A stretch of DNA of 6,670 nt, taken from the NCBI GenBank assembly GCA_913043285.1, contig CAJWML010000035.1, forward strand, positions 1 through 6,670, given 5' to 3'. The stretch is from CAKZNE01 sp002695025. Lineage in GTDB: Bacteria; Bacteroidota; Bacteroidia; Flavobacteriales; Schleiferiaceae. Made by a program: the position numbers and the translations under genes. The notes beneath the pieces were generated by a model. The model searched no databases and was not told where the DNA came from. It was given only the letters and a program-made list of their open reading frames with translations. Each line of letters opens with the position of its first letter. Within the stretch, counting starts at the first letter, position 1. This document shows, piece by piece, positions 1-6,210 of the stretch.

Positions 1-322
1 TGGCCTTAACACGATTTCGATCCTTAAAAGGTAAGGTCAGAGCTTTTAGCTTTTCCACAGTGGATACATCCTGACCGATTAAAGCATTCTCTACTTTACT
101 TCGAAGGGATCTGCATCGGGCCGCAACCTGCCTGGCCTCTACTGACCGATCTTCCGTGCAAGTAACACGATTAAACTTTACTCCCTTTGGTAATTTCTCT
201 CCGGTACTGATCCGGTCCCTTACATCTTCCTTACCTGTATAGATCCTTAGAACAATCGCTCTACTTTTAGAATCTCTAAGGCTAAATTTGAAATCAAGCC
301 CGGCATTAACTTTGTAATCCAT
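1..322 (-). CDS. Probable tyrosine recombinase/integrase, N-terminal part (runs off the left edge)
   Basis: The minus-strand frame is open from an ATG at 322 to the window edge, giving 107 residues with no stop. The protein begins MDYKVNAGLDFKFSLRDS, followed by RAIVLRIYTG and then RISTGEKLP near residues 38-45. A beta-strand-rich start of the form F-x-LR, then a basic I-x-LRI-Y strand, then an STG motif, is the usual pattern of the arm-DNA-binding domain of Bacteroidota site-specific tyrosine recombinases. A helical, basic stretch (about 60-100) follows, as expected before the core-binding domain. The catalytic R-H-R-Y residues would lie outside the window, so the assignment rests on the N-terminal pattern alone. 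An in-frame ATG 20 codons further upstream (near 382) is possible, but the added residues do not look like a conserved start. The usual W after the STG motif appears as F here. Alternative: an unrelated DNA-binding protein. Confidence 0.55.
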   Translation of the reverse strand, partial: MDYKVNAGLDFKFSLRDSKSRAIVLRIYTGKEDVRDRISTGEKLPKGVKFNRVTCTEDRSVEARQVAARCRSLRSKVENALIGQDVSTVEKLKALTLPFKDRNRVKA

Positions 323-410
323 AGTTTTGAATTTGTGCAGCTGAAAACCGAGGCGAAAAGTACTTTGACCATGAAACACCATTGCAAAAAAACAAGGGTA
401 TCCATTTTGG

Positions 411-434
411 TGCCGGACACAATGCCGGACACAA
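411..434. repeat. Tandem duplication of a 12-bp unit (TGCCGGACACAA x2)
   Basis: TGCCGGACACAA occurs twice without interruption (411-422 and 423-434), about 90 bp upstream of the recombinase start codon. Perfect back-to-back 12-mers in a non-coding stretch beside an integrase gene could be recombinase arm sites, a regulator's operator, or part of an attachment region. The sequence shows only the repeat; its role is inference. Confidence 0.6.
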
Positions 435-473
435 TAGGGTATTCTCAAAATGGTGAAAGTCCCACAACCCGCA

Positions 474-501
474 TAAAAAAAGCCCCACCGAGGCGGGGCT
501 T
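474..501 (-). terminator. Intrinsic terminator acting on leftward transcription
   Basis: A perfect 7-bp stem, AAGCCCC (480-486) with GGGGCTT (495-501), encloses an 8-base loop. Read on the minus strand, the GC-rich stem is followed directly by a run of seven T. On the plus strand only two T follow the stem before AATTAA, so the strong direction is leftward. It would stop transcripts coming from the minus-strand gene ending at 736 before they reach the recombinase, so the recombinase probably has its own promoter between about 323 and 474. It could also act as an attenuator. Confidence 0.7.
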
Positions 502-735
502 AATTAACCTAAAAGGTCAAGTCATGAAACCTCCCCACTGTCTAGAATAATCTAAAGTTATCTAAAGGTGCTTATTTATAGAGAATTGCTCTTTATCTAA
601 ACTATCTACTGGTTTAACATTATTTGAACAAATCTAAAGTTTATTATGAGATAGCTACACAGTGGCGTATAGTGTGTAGCTGTAAAGTGTGTTTTCTAAT
701 ATTCAGCCCCTGATGAAAAGAACATCGGGCTGATT
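502..735. other. Gene-free AT-rich spacer with repeated TCTAAA words
   Basis: No credible coding region is visible here. The stretch holds four copies of TCTAAA (551-556, 561-566, 596-601, 633-638). Two of them sit in an exact 11-bp direct repeat, AATCTAAAGTT (549-559 and 631-641). An inverted repeat follows at 653-681. An 8-codon reading frame starting at the ATG at 524 is too short to call a gene. The repeats could be protein-binding sites such as iterons or operators of the neighbouring element; nothing in the sequence proves this. Confidence 0.45.
653..681. repeat. Perfect 9-bp inverted repeat with 11-base spacer
   Basis: AGCTACACA (653-661) is the exact reverse complement of TGTGTAGCT (673-681), and one or two further outer pairs are possible with a G-U pair. 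It lies 55 bp beyond the stop of the minus-strand gene. No T run follows on either strand, so it is not a typical intrinsic terminator. A dyad operator, or an RNA hairpin protecting the 3' end of that transcript, are both possible. Confidence 0.5.
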
Positions 736-1116
736 CTATTCGAAGGTTTGAACGTCGTCACCTCTCCCGCTGCATTCTGGCTCATTAACGCAGATTAATT
801 CGCCTCCCTGTTTCTTGCCCTGAGATTTAAGGAACCTTGCCCCACACTTTTTGCATCGACAATTCCAAGGCTGATCATCCTTCTCAAGACCTAATTGCTT
901 ACCCAAAATATTATATGCCTCTTCAAAAGCTATAATAATCCTTCCAGCTTCTTCACCACTCAATGGTCTATCACGTTTACCATGCAATCTGGAAACAAGG
1001 TTGTTTAAGGCACTAGGCTTTTCCACTAACCCAGTCATCCTGGCAATTGCAGAGGTTTTGACAAACTCTAGTTCACTTAGTTTTTTAACTCTTTGAACAA
1101 TTGAACTTTCACTCAT
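736..1116 (-). CDS. Small zinc-ribbon-like protein of unknown function
   Basis: This 126-residue protein is not one I recognise. The N-terminal two thirds (about 1-80) is predicted helical by eye, with a polar start, a segment around TSAIARMTGLVEKPSALNNL that could be a helix-turn-helix-like unit, and a basic patch HGKRDR (45-50). The C-terminal part has five cysteines: C86, C88 and C91 (CRCKKC), then C109 and C115. This arrangement is like a four-cysteine zinc ribbon with one extra. It resembles a small DNA- or RNA-binding or protein-contact factor rather than an enzyme. It stands alone, diverges from the response-regulator gene across 200 bp, and its transcript probably ends at the terminator near 480. 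Its neighbour on the left is a probable recombinase, so it may be mobile-element cargo or a regulator. The ATG at 1116 is the first start in the frame. Coding confidence is good; function is unknown. Confidence 0.7.
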   Translation of the reverse strand: MSESSIVQRVKKLSELEFVKTSAIARMTGLVEKPSALNNLVSRLHGKRDRPLSGEEAGRIIIAFEEAYNILGKQLGLEKDDQPWNCRCKKCGARFLKSQGKKQGGELICVNEPECSGRGDDVQTFE

Positions 1117-1142
1117 TTATCGTCTATTTCTAAATAAAAACC

Positions 1143-1169
1143 GAAATTTAAGTATATTCTCAAACCAAA
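1143..1169 (-). promoter_or_regulatory. Possible Bacteroidota-type promoter for the zinc-ribbon gene
   Basis: On the minus strand, TAAATTTC (1143-1150) matches the Bacteroidota -7 consensus TAnnTTTG except for the last base, and TTTG words lie upstream (1161-1164 and 1166-1169). The spacing from the farther TTTG is 15 bases, a little short of the usual range. The site is 27 bp ahead of the ATG at 1116. Weak evidence; a candidate only. Confidence 0.25.
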
Positions 1170-1204
1170 TCCCTCACAGACTTTTATTCAATCATCACAA
1201 AATA

Positions 1205-1261
1205 TTAATTGAACTGAATCTAGGAGTCTATCAATCTTAGTTAATTGAGCGGGTAATCTAG
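1205..1261. repeat. Imperfect direct repeat in the divergent promoter region
   Basis: TTAATTGA followed by AATCTAG occurs twice: 1205-1212 with 1217-1223, and 1241-1248 with 1255-1261. The gap inside the unit is four bases in the first copy and six in the second. It lies between two divergent genes, upstream of the response-regulator start, where operator pairs are common. It could also be chance in AT-rich DNA. Confidence 0.3.
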
Positions 1262-1273
1262 CTCCGAAAAGGA

Positions 1274-1294
1274 TTTCTTCAGAATTTCTTCTAA
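1274..1294 (+). promoter_or_regulatory. Candidate response-regulator binding site: TTTCTTC direct repeat with 11-bp period
   Basis: TTTCTTC occurs at 1274-1280 and again at 1285-1291, one helical turn apart. This is the geometry expected of tandem sites for an OmpR/PhoB-type dimer. The second copy lies within AATTTCTTCTAA (1283-1294), and the identical 12-mer recurs upstream of the PepSY-like gene at 3283. A TTAATTTG at 1304-1311 is a near match to the -7 consensus; if used, it would start the transcript almost at the ATG at 1317 and put the repeats at about -43 to -26, an activator position. The binding role is inferred. Confidence 0.45.
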
Positions 1295-1316
1295 ATGCTA
1301 TTATTAATTTGGCTTT

Positions 1317-1991
1317 ATGAAGATATTGGTGATCGAAGATGAGAAAGAACTTGCTCAAGACATGGTAAAATACCTCAGCAATGAGCAATACCTATGCGAA
1401 TGGGTTTCAGAATACCGCATCGCATTGGAGAAGATAAACACCTATGAGTATGACTGCATCTTGCTGGATCTCATGCTCCCCGGTGGTGATGGCCTTTCCC
1501 TCTTAGAGGAACTGAAAAATAGTAACAAGCAGGATGGAGTGATCATTATATCTGCGAAAAATTCCATTGAGGAAAAAGTAAAAGGCCTCAAGCTGGGAGC
1601 CGATGATTATCTGGCCAAGCCCTTTCATCAGGCAGAACTGGCTGCACGTATAGAATCCCTGATCAGACGGAAGCAGTTTGACAGCAATAACCTCATCGTT
1701 CATAATGAGCTCTCCATTGAAATACATGCCAAGACAGTAAGCGTGCATAACAAGCAGGTAAATCTTACCAAAAAGGAATATGACCTACTCCTGTTTTTCA
1801 TGGGCAATAAAAACCGGGTACTTTCCAAAGGAGCCCTAGCCGAGCACCTTTCGGGCGACTTTGCTGATATGTTTGATAACCACGATTTTGTATACGCACA
1901 TGTAAAAAATTTGAAGCGAAAGCTCAGGGAAAAGAATTATGGCGACTACATTAAAACCATTTATGGAACCGGGTATAAATGGGAAGCATGA
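1317..1991 (+). CDS. OmpR/PhoB-family response regulator
   Basis: This 224-residue, full-length two-domain regulator acts in the cytoplasm as the DNA-binding partner of the kinase encoded next. The receiver domain (about 1-118) has the acidic pair E7-D8, phospho-acceptor D51 (in LLDLMLPGGDG), the switch residue S79, Y98, and K101-P102, so all phosphorylation residues are present. A short linker leads to a winged-helix effector domain (about 128-223). It contains LTKKEYDLLLFF, a recognition-helix region with VYAHVKNLKRKLREK, and the closing YIKTIYGTGYKWEA hairpin typical of Trans_reg_C. The stop codon overlaps the kinase start (ATGA), showing translational coupling. A TTTCTTC tandem repeat just upstream, shared with the PepSY-like gene, suggests autoregulation and control of the downstream pair. 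Similar regulators are often named QseB/PmrA- or RprY-like, but the exact orthologue cannot be fixed from sequence alone. Confidence 0.95.
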   Translation: MKILVIEDEKELAQDMVKYLSNEQYLCEWVSEYRIALEKINTYEYDCILLDLMLPGGDGLSLLEELKNSNKQDGVIIISAKNSIEEKVKGLKLGADDYLAKPFHQAELAARIESLIRRKQFDSNNLIVHNELSIEIHAKTVSVHNKQVNLTKKEYDLLLFFMGNKNRVLSKGALAEHLSGDFADMFDNHDFVYAHVKNLKRKLREKNYGDYIKTIYGTGYKWEA

Positions 1992-3274
1992 CCAGGTTAC
2001 TGACTAAACCCCTGAAGGCCTTTGCCATTTATGCGCTTATCATTTTACTGGTAAGCATTCCGGTATACGTGCTGGTGGTGGATTACATCTGGGTAAATGA
2101 GCTGGATGAAAACAACTGGCTCACTATACAGCATACCAAACAACGACTGCAGGTCCATGACCTTACCGCAGATGAAATAGAACGGATAAATCGCCTGTGG
2201 GGAGAACTGCAACCCGGTCTCTCCATAGAGAAAGCTGAAACCAAAATTGCTCCCGCAGATAGCTTTTACGAAATAACCCGGCCCAACTTCTATGATGCCG
2301 AAGATGATGCCGATCGCTTTCGCGGATTAAGGACTTATGTGATGCTAAATGGTGAAACCTACTGGCTAATCATTGAGACGAATGTGGAAGAATGGGACGA
2401 AACCTTTATCGCCATAGCCGTGGTTACCCTTATTTTTTTTACCATTCTTATCCTAGGATTTGTAATCCTTAACCGCAGGATAACGGCCAAAACTTGGAAG
2501 CCTTTCTACCAGACACTTCAATCCTTACAATCTTTTGAGCTTTCCAAAAACCAGAAACTTCTATTGCCATCCACGGATATACTGGAATTCCAGGAAATGA
2601 ATAAGTCTTTGGAGCAGTTGCTTAAAAACAATATGGATACCTACGAGCAACAAAAATCCTTTACGGAAAACGCCTCGCATGAGCTGCAAACGCCAATAGC
2701 CCTGCTTAAATCCAAACTCGACATATTGTTACAACACAAGGACATATCACCGGAGATCTCTGAAATACTCGCGGGTATAGAGCCTGCTCTTTCACGACTC
2801 TCCAGGATCAACAAGAATTTACTAGTATTGGCCAAGGTGGAAAACCGGCAATACAGTGAAAATAAACCCCTGGGTGTGCAGGAATATATCCTTTCGGCTC
2901 AATCCCTTTTTGAAGATTATATCAACGATAAAGAACTGGATGTTACCTTGGCAATACAAGCCAATTTTAAGATAATGGCCAATCCTTTTTTACTGGAAAC
3001 CCTTATTTACAATTTGTTTTCAAACGCTATCCGTCATACCCCTGTGAGTGGCCAAATCCACATTGAGCTTAAAGGTCAAACACTATCATTTTCCAACTCG
3101 GGGAAAGCGGCCCTGGATATCACTCAACTATTCAAACGCTTTTCAAGCACCTCGAAAGACCGGGTAAGCAGTGGTCTCGGCCTAGCCATTATCAAGGAAG
3201 TAGCCCTCAAGTACAATTGGTCCATAGAATACTATTTCAGGAATGATCTCCACACCTTTTCCGTAAGGTTCTGA
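1988..3274 (+). CDS. Membrane sensor histidine kinase
   Basis: This is the cognate kinase of the preceding regulator, 428 residues from the preferred start. It has an N-terminal membrane helix (about 11-33), a periplasmic sensor loop of about 105 residues, and a second membrane helix (about 140-162, rich in I, F and V). The linker, with WKPFYQTL and LEFQEMNKSLEQLL, replaces a recognisable HAMP domain, as is common in Bacteroidota kinases. The H-box NASHELQTPI carries phospho-acceptor H231. The ATPase domain shows the N-box LIYNLFSNAIRHT (N342, N346), the F-box LFKRF and the G2 box SSGLGLAII. The G1 box reads FSNSG where a DxGxG would be canonical. ATG at 1988 overlaps the regulator stop by four bases (ATGA) and is preferred; the in-frame ATG at 1979 would add three residues. 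The ligand is unknown. Confidence 0.95.
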   Translation: MTRLLTKPLKAFAIYALIILLVSIPVYVLVVDYIWVNELDENNWLTIQHTKQRLQVHDLTADEIERINRLWGELQPGLSIEKAETKIAPADSFYEITRPNFYDAEDDADRFRGLRTYVMLNGETYWLIIETNVEEWDETFIAIAVVTLIFFTILILGFVILNRRITAKTWKPFYQTLQSLQSFELSKNQKLLLPSTDILEFQEMNKSLEQLLKNNMDTYEQQKSFTENASHELQTPIALLKSKLDILLQHKDISPEISEILAGIEPALSRLSRINKNLLVLAKVENRQYSENKPLGVQEYILSAQSLFEDYINDKELDVTLAIQANFKIMANPFLLETLIYNLFSNAIRHTPVSGQIHIELKGQTLSFSNSGKAALDITQLFKRFSSTSKDRVSSGLGLAIIKEVALKYNWSIEYYFRNDLHTFSVRF

Positions 3275-3282
3275 GAATTCCA

Positions 3283-3301
3283 AATTTCTTCTAATTCCTT
3301 C
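3283..3301 (+). promoter_or_regulatory. Second copy of the AATTTCTTCTAA box, ahead of the PepSY-like gene
   Basis: AATTTCTTCTAA at 3283-3294 is identical over 12 bases to the box at 1283-1294. It is followed by a weaker TCCTTC half-site (3296-3301), 10 bases from the first half-site. It lies in the 64-bp gap between the kinase stop and the lipoprotein start, 44 bp before the ATG. A TAAAATTTA at 3317-3325 could be part of a -7 element. This suggests a separate promoter for the lipoprotein/barrel pair, controlled by the same regulator. The repeat is visible; the control is inferred. Confidence 0.45.
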
Positions 3302-3338
3302 CGGAGGTTTGCATGGTAAAATTTAAAATCACGGAACC

Positions 3339-3806
3339 ATGAAAAATTTAATGCTCATTGCGGTGCTACTGTTTGCTTTTGGCATACAGTCATGCGCCCA
3401 GAAATCCGACACTAAAAAAGTTCCCGAACAGGTTTTATCGGCCTTTAAAGCAAAGTTCCAGGATGTTGAAAAAGCAAAATGGGAAATGGAAAATGACACG
3501 GAATGGGAAGCCGAATTTAAAATGGACGGTATCGAATACTCCGCCAGCTTTACTGCTAAGGGTACGTGGAAGGAAACGGAACATGAGATCAAAAACTCCG
3601 AGATCCCTGCAAACATCCGTACTATCCTCGATCAGAATTTTACTGATTATGATATCGAGGAGGCCGAAATGGGTGAAGGACCCTTAGGTAAATTCTATGA
3701 ATTTGAAATTGAGACAGACCACGATGAGTTTGAAGTAATGATTGACTCACAAGGAAAGCTCACCAAACAAAAAGACGAGGACGATAAAGATGAGGACGAG
3801 GATTAG
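3339..3806 (+). CDS. PepSY-like (DUF2874-type) periplasmic lipoprotein with acidic tail
   Basis: The 155-residue product starts with a short charged MKNL, a hydrophobic core and a lipobox-like IQSC. C19 is the probable lipidated cysteine, placing the protein in the periplasm or on the outer membrane. The mature part contains two similar halves (about 28-86 and 88-146). Each has a P-x-x-V/I helix, an aromatic/acidic strand (KWEMENDTEWEAEF; KFYEFEIETDHDEFEV) and a closing G-containing turn, the pattern of PepSY-like proteins common beside Bacteroidota two-component systems. The last eight residues, DDKDEDED, form a strongly acidic tail encoded by a near-repeat of GAYGAGGACGA. This tail overlaps the start of the barrel gene. 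Such proteins are often induced by the adjacent kinase/regulator; a sensor, cation-binding or inhibitor role is possible but not shown. An internal +1 frame here is a shadow. Confidence 0.88.
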   Translation: MKNLMLIAVLLFAFGIQSCAQKSDTKKVPEQVLSAFKAKFQDVEKAKWEMENDTEWEAEFKMDGIEYSASFTAKGTWKETEHEIKNSEIPANIRTILDQNFTDYDIEEAEMGEGPLGKFYEFEIETDHDEFEVMIDSQGKLTKQKDEDDKDEDED

Positions 3807-6204
3807 CCACTTTATCTTCCTATGTATAGCGCTGCCGGTAGTGCTGATGGGGCAAAAGACATCCGTTTCCATATCCGGCACCATAAAAGGCAAGGCCACA
3901 GGAGAGGCCTTACCCTTTGTAAATGTGGTTCTGAAAAAGCAAACCGACTCGAGTTTTACAGCTGGCACCATTACCAATGACAAAGGTATTTTCACTCTCT
4001 CGGAGGTAGCACCCAGAGATTACCTGCTCCAAGTTTCCTACATCGGATATAAAAAACATGAGAGCCCAATTTACGTAGGGTCTAATTCAAGATATCTTGA
4101 CCTCGGCATCATAACGCTGGAAGAGAGTAATCAGCAATTGGGAGAAGTTGTGGTAACCGCCAAAAAAGATGCGGTGGCCGGTACCATGGACAAGAAAACC
4201 TACACCGTTCAGGACAATGTAAGCCAGGGTGGTGGCAGCGTATTGCAATCCATGAACAACCTGCCGGGAGTGACCAGCCAGGATGGAGAAATACAATTAC
4301 GGGGAAGCAGCCAGGTTTTGGTCTTGATTGACGGCAAGCAAACCGCTATCACCGGCTTTGGCAATCAAAAGGGGCTGGACAACCTGCCTGCTTCAGCCGT
4401 GGAAAAAATTGAGATCATCAACAACCCATCCGCTAAGTATGATGCCAATGGAAATGCTGGTATCATCAACATTATCCTTAAAAAGGAACAACAGCAAGGA
4501 CTCAATGGCAAGTTAGGTCTTACAACCGGTCTTGGTGCATTATGGGTACGTAAGGAGAATCTACCCGGCATTCGCCCACAATACCAGACCACGCCTAAGA
4601 TCAACCCTTCCGTTTCGCTTAATTACCGAAGGAAGAAGATCAACTTTTTTGTACAGGCGGACCACTTGTACTCCGAAACGCTCAATAAGAATGAATTTGT
4701 AACCCGCACCTATGATGATGGTACGGTGATCAACCAACAATTGAAAAGAAACCGCAATACTCATTTCTTTAATTCCAAGGCGGGTGTGGATTGGTTTATA
4801 GATGACTTTAACACTTTAACCGTTTCAGGACTGTTCAGTCATGAATCCATAAAAGACTATGGTGATCAACCTTTTTTTAGCGGGAATACCGGTGAAAGTG
4901 TCCGGCTTTGGCAGTTCCTGGAAGATGAGGTGGTGACTGCAAGTATGGGGTCACTGGCTTATGAACACCGGTTCTCACAGCCGGGCCACAAACTAAGCGC
5001 AGGCTTCAATTACACCTTTGACCGGGAAAATGAAAGCTATTTCTTTACCAATACACGCCCTGCATTTACCGCTGATGAATCATTCCATCTGATTGCAGAC
5101 CAAAAAGTGGCTGACTTTAACCTGGACTATACCAGACCCATGAAGCATGGTTTACTGGAAACGGGATTTAAGTTCCGGAGCAGGACCATTCCTACCAATA
5201 TGCAGTTCAATCCTTCACCCGGCAACTCGGTACTGGATACCGGAGCTGACGGAATAGCCACCTACAAGGAAACCATTCCGGCACTATACGGCAACTACAC
5301 CTACGAAGTGAAAAAGCTGGAGACAGAGATAGGACTCCGGTTGGAATATGTAGACCTGAAATATGATGTCGACCCGAATCACAACACCTACCAAAGTGAT
5401 GGTTACAAATACTTCCAGCCCTTTCCCAATGTCCGAATAACCTATAAGATCAATGAACGGAACCGTTTATCGGCTTTTTACAACCGCAGGGTAGACCGCC
5501 CGGACGAAGTGGATATCCGCATTTTCCCCAAGTATGATGACGCGGAGATCATTAAGGTTGGTAATCCCGGATTACAACCCCAATTCACTAACAGTTTTGA
5601 ATTGGGTTATAAAAATGTCTGGAATACGGGTTACTTTTATGGAGCAGCCTATCATCGTACTTCAGACGGTACCATCACACGCATTGCCACCACGGTAGAT
5701 ACCACCAACCTCATCTACAACATCTCCCAGAACGTAGGGAAGAGCTTCAATACGGGTATTGAAGTGGTTATCAACCAGAAACTTAATGATAAGGTTAACA
5801 TGAACCTCAACCTGAACGCCTATCATAACCAGATCGATGCTTTTAAGGTGGTCAATCAATACCCGGTGGTGCATACTTTTAATTCGGAGCAGGAAGAGAT
5901 CTATACTGGCAACCTTAAGCTGAATACTAATTTCAGGTTTGCACAAAATACCGAAGTACAACTTACCGCAATCTACCTGGCCCCGGATATCATTCCGCAA
6001 GGCACCATTCACTCCAGGTTTTCCCTGGACCTGGGAGTTAAAAAATCTATTCAGAACGGCAGGGGCGAATTATTTCTCAATGCCTCGGACCTGCTTAATA
6101 CCATGATCATGAGGAAAACTATCCAGGGGAATAATTTCTCGTATACCAGCGCGGACTATTATGAAACGCAGGTGATCCGCTTTGGGTATAATTTCAAATT
6201 TTAA
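3790..6204 (+). CDS. Outer-membrane beta-barrel / TonB-dependent-receptor-like protein
   Basis: The protein has 804 residues from the preferred ATG. That start gives a clean Sec signal peptide, MRTRISHFIFLCIALPVVLM then GQ; the earlier in-frame ATG at 3742 would place 16 charged residues in front of it. A carboxypeptidase-regulatory-like domain follows (about 27-112: SISGTIKGKATGEALPFVNV, then SYIGYKKHE). After LGEVVVTAKK comes a plug-like domain (about 117-232) with SMNNLPGVTSQDGEIQLRG, VLIDGK, and the IEIINNPSAKYDANGNAGIINI motif. A large barrel of alternating strands (about 235-804) ends YYETQVIRFGYNFKF, with the terminal aromatic residue expected for outer-membrane assembly. This architecture fits the OMP_b-brl_3/TonB-dependent receptor group; substrate unknown. 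It overlaps the lipoprotein gene by 17 bp and is probably co-transcribed with it. No internal stop or frameshift is visible. Confidence 0.93.
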   Translation: MRTRISHFIFLCIALPVVLMGQKTSVSISGTIKGKATGEALPFVNVVLKKQTDSSFTAGTITNDKGIFTLSEVAPRDYLLQVSYIGYKKHESPIYVGSNSRYLDLGIITLEESNQQLGEVVVTAKKDAVAGTMDKKTYTVQDNVSQGGGSVLQSMNNLPGVTSQDGEIQLRGSSQVLVLIDGKQTAITGFGNQKGLDNLPASAVEKIEIINNPSAKYDANGNAGIINIILKKEQQQGLNGKLGLTTGLGALWVRKENLPGIRPQYQTTPKINPSVSLNYRRKKINFFVQADHLYSETLNKNEFVTRTYDDGTVINQQLKRNRNTHFFNSKAGVDWFIDDFNTLTVSGLFSHESIKDYGDQPFFSGNTGESVRLWQFLEDEVVTASMGSLAYEHRFSQPGHKLSAGFNYTFDRENESYFFTNTRPAFTADESFHLIADQKVADFNLDYTRPMKHGLLETGFKFRSRTIPTNMQFNPSPGNSVLDTGADGIATYKETIPALYGNYTYEVKKLETEIGLRLEYVDLKYDVDPNHNTYQSDGYKYFQPFPNVRITYKINERNRLSAFYNRRVDRPDEVDIRIFPKYDDAEIIKVGNPGLQPQFTNSFELGYKNVWNTGYFYGAAYHRTSDGTITRIATTVDTTNLIYNISQNVGKSFNTGIEVVINQKLNDKVNMNLNLNAYHNQIDAFKVVNQYPVVHTFNSEQEEIYTGNLKLNTNFRFAQNTEVQLTAIYLAPDIIPQGTIHSRFSLDLGVKKSIQNGRGELFLNASDLLNTMIMRKTIQGNNFSYTSADYYETQVIRFGYNFKF

Positions 6205-6210
6205 TCATTC

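Noticed and set aside
440..475. Possible tRNA 3' end or attachment core beside the terminator
   Set aside because: No T-arm GTTC sequence, acceptor stem or cloverleaf could be built from the bases on either strand.
247..488. Two minus-strand frames (247-432 and 306-488) overlapping the recombinase start
   Set aside because: They are out of frame with the longer open frame that continues to the window edge and has the recombinase-like pattern; they are cysteine- and phenylalanine-rich shadows.
335..550. Plus-strand 71-codon frame opposite the recombinase start
   Set aside because: It runs through the 12-bp tandem repeat and the intrinsic terminator hairpin, overlaps the start of the recombinase gene, and its composition is not protein-like. 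A leader peptide cannot be fully excluded.
3358..3687. 109-codon plus-strand frame inside the PepSY-like gene
   Set aside because: It is a frame-shifted shadow with an arginine/proline/lysine-rich composition, while the main frame has a signal peptide and domain pattern.
3742..3789. Upstream start for the barrel protein
   Set aside because: It would put 16 polar and charged residues before a textbook signal peptide; the ATG at 3790 gives a normal Sec signal.
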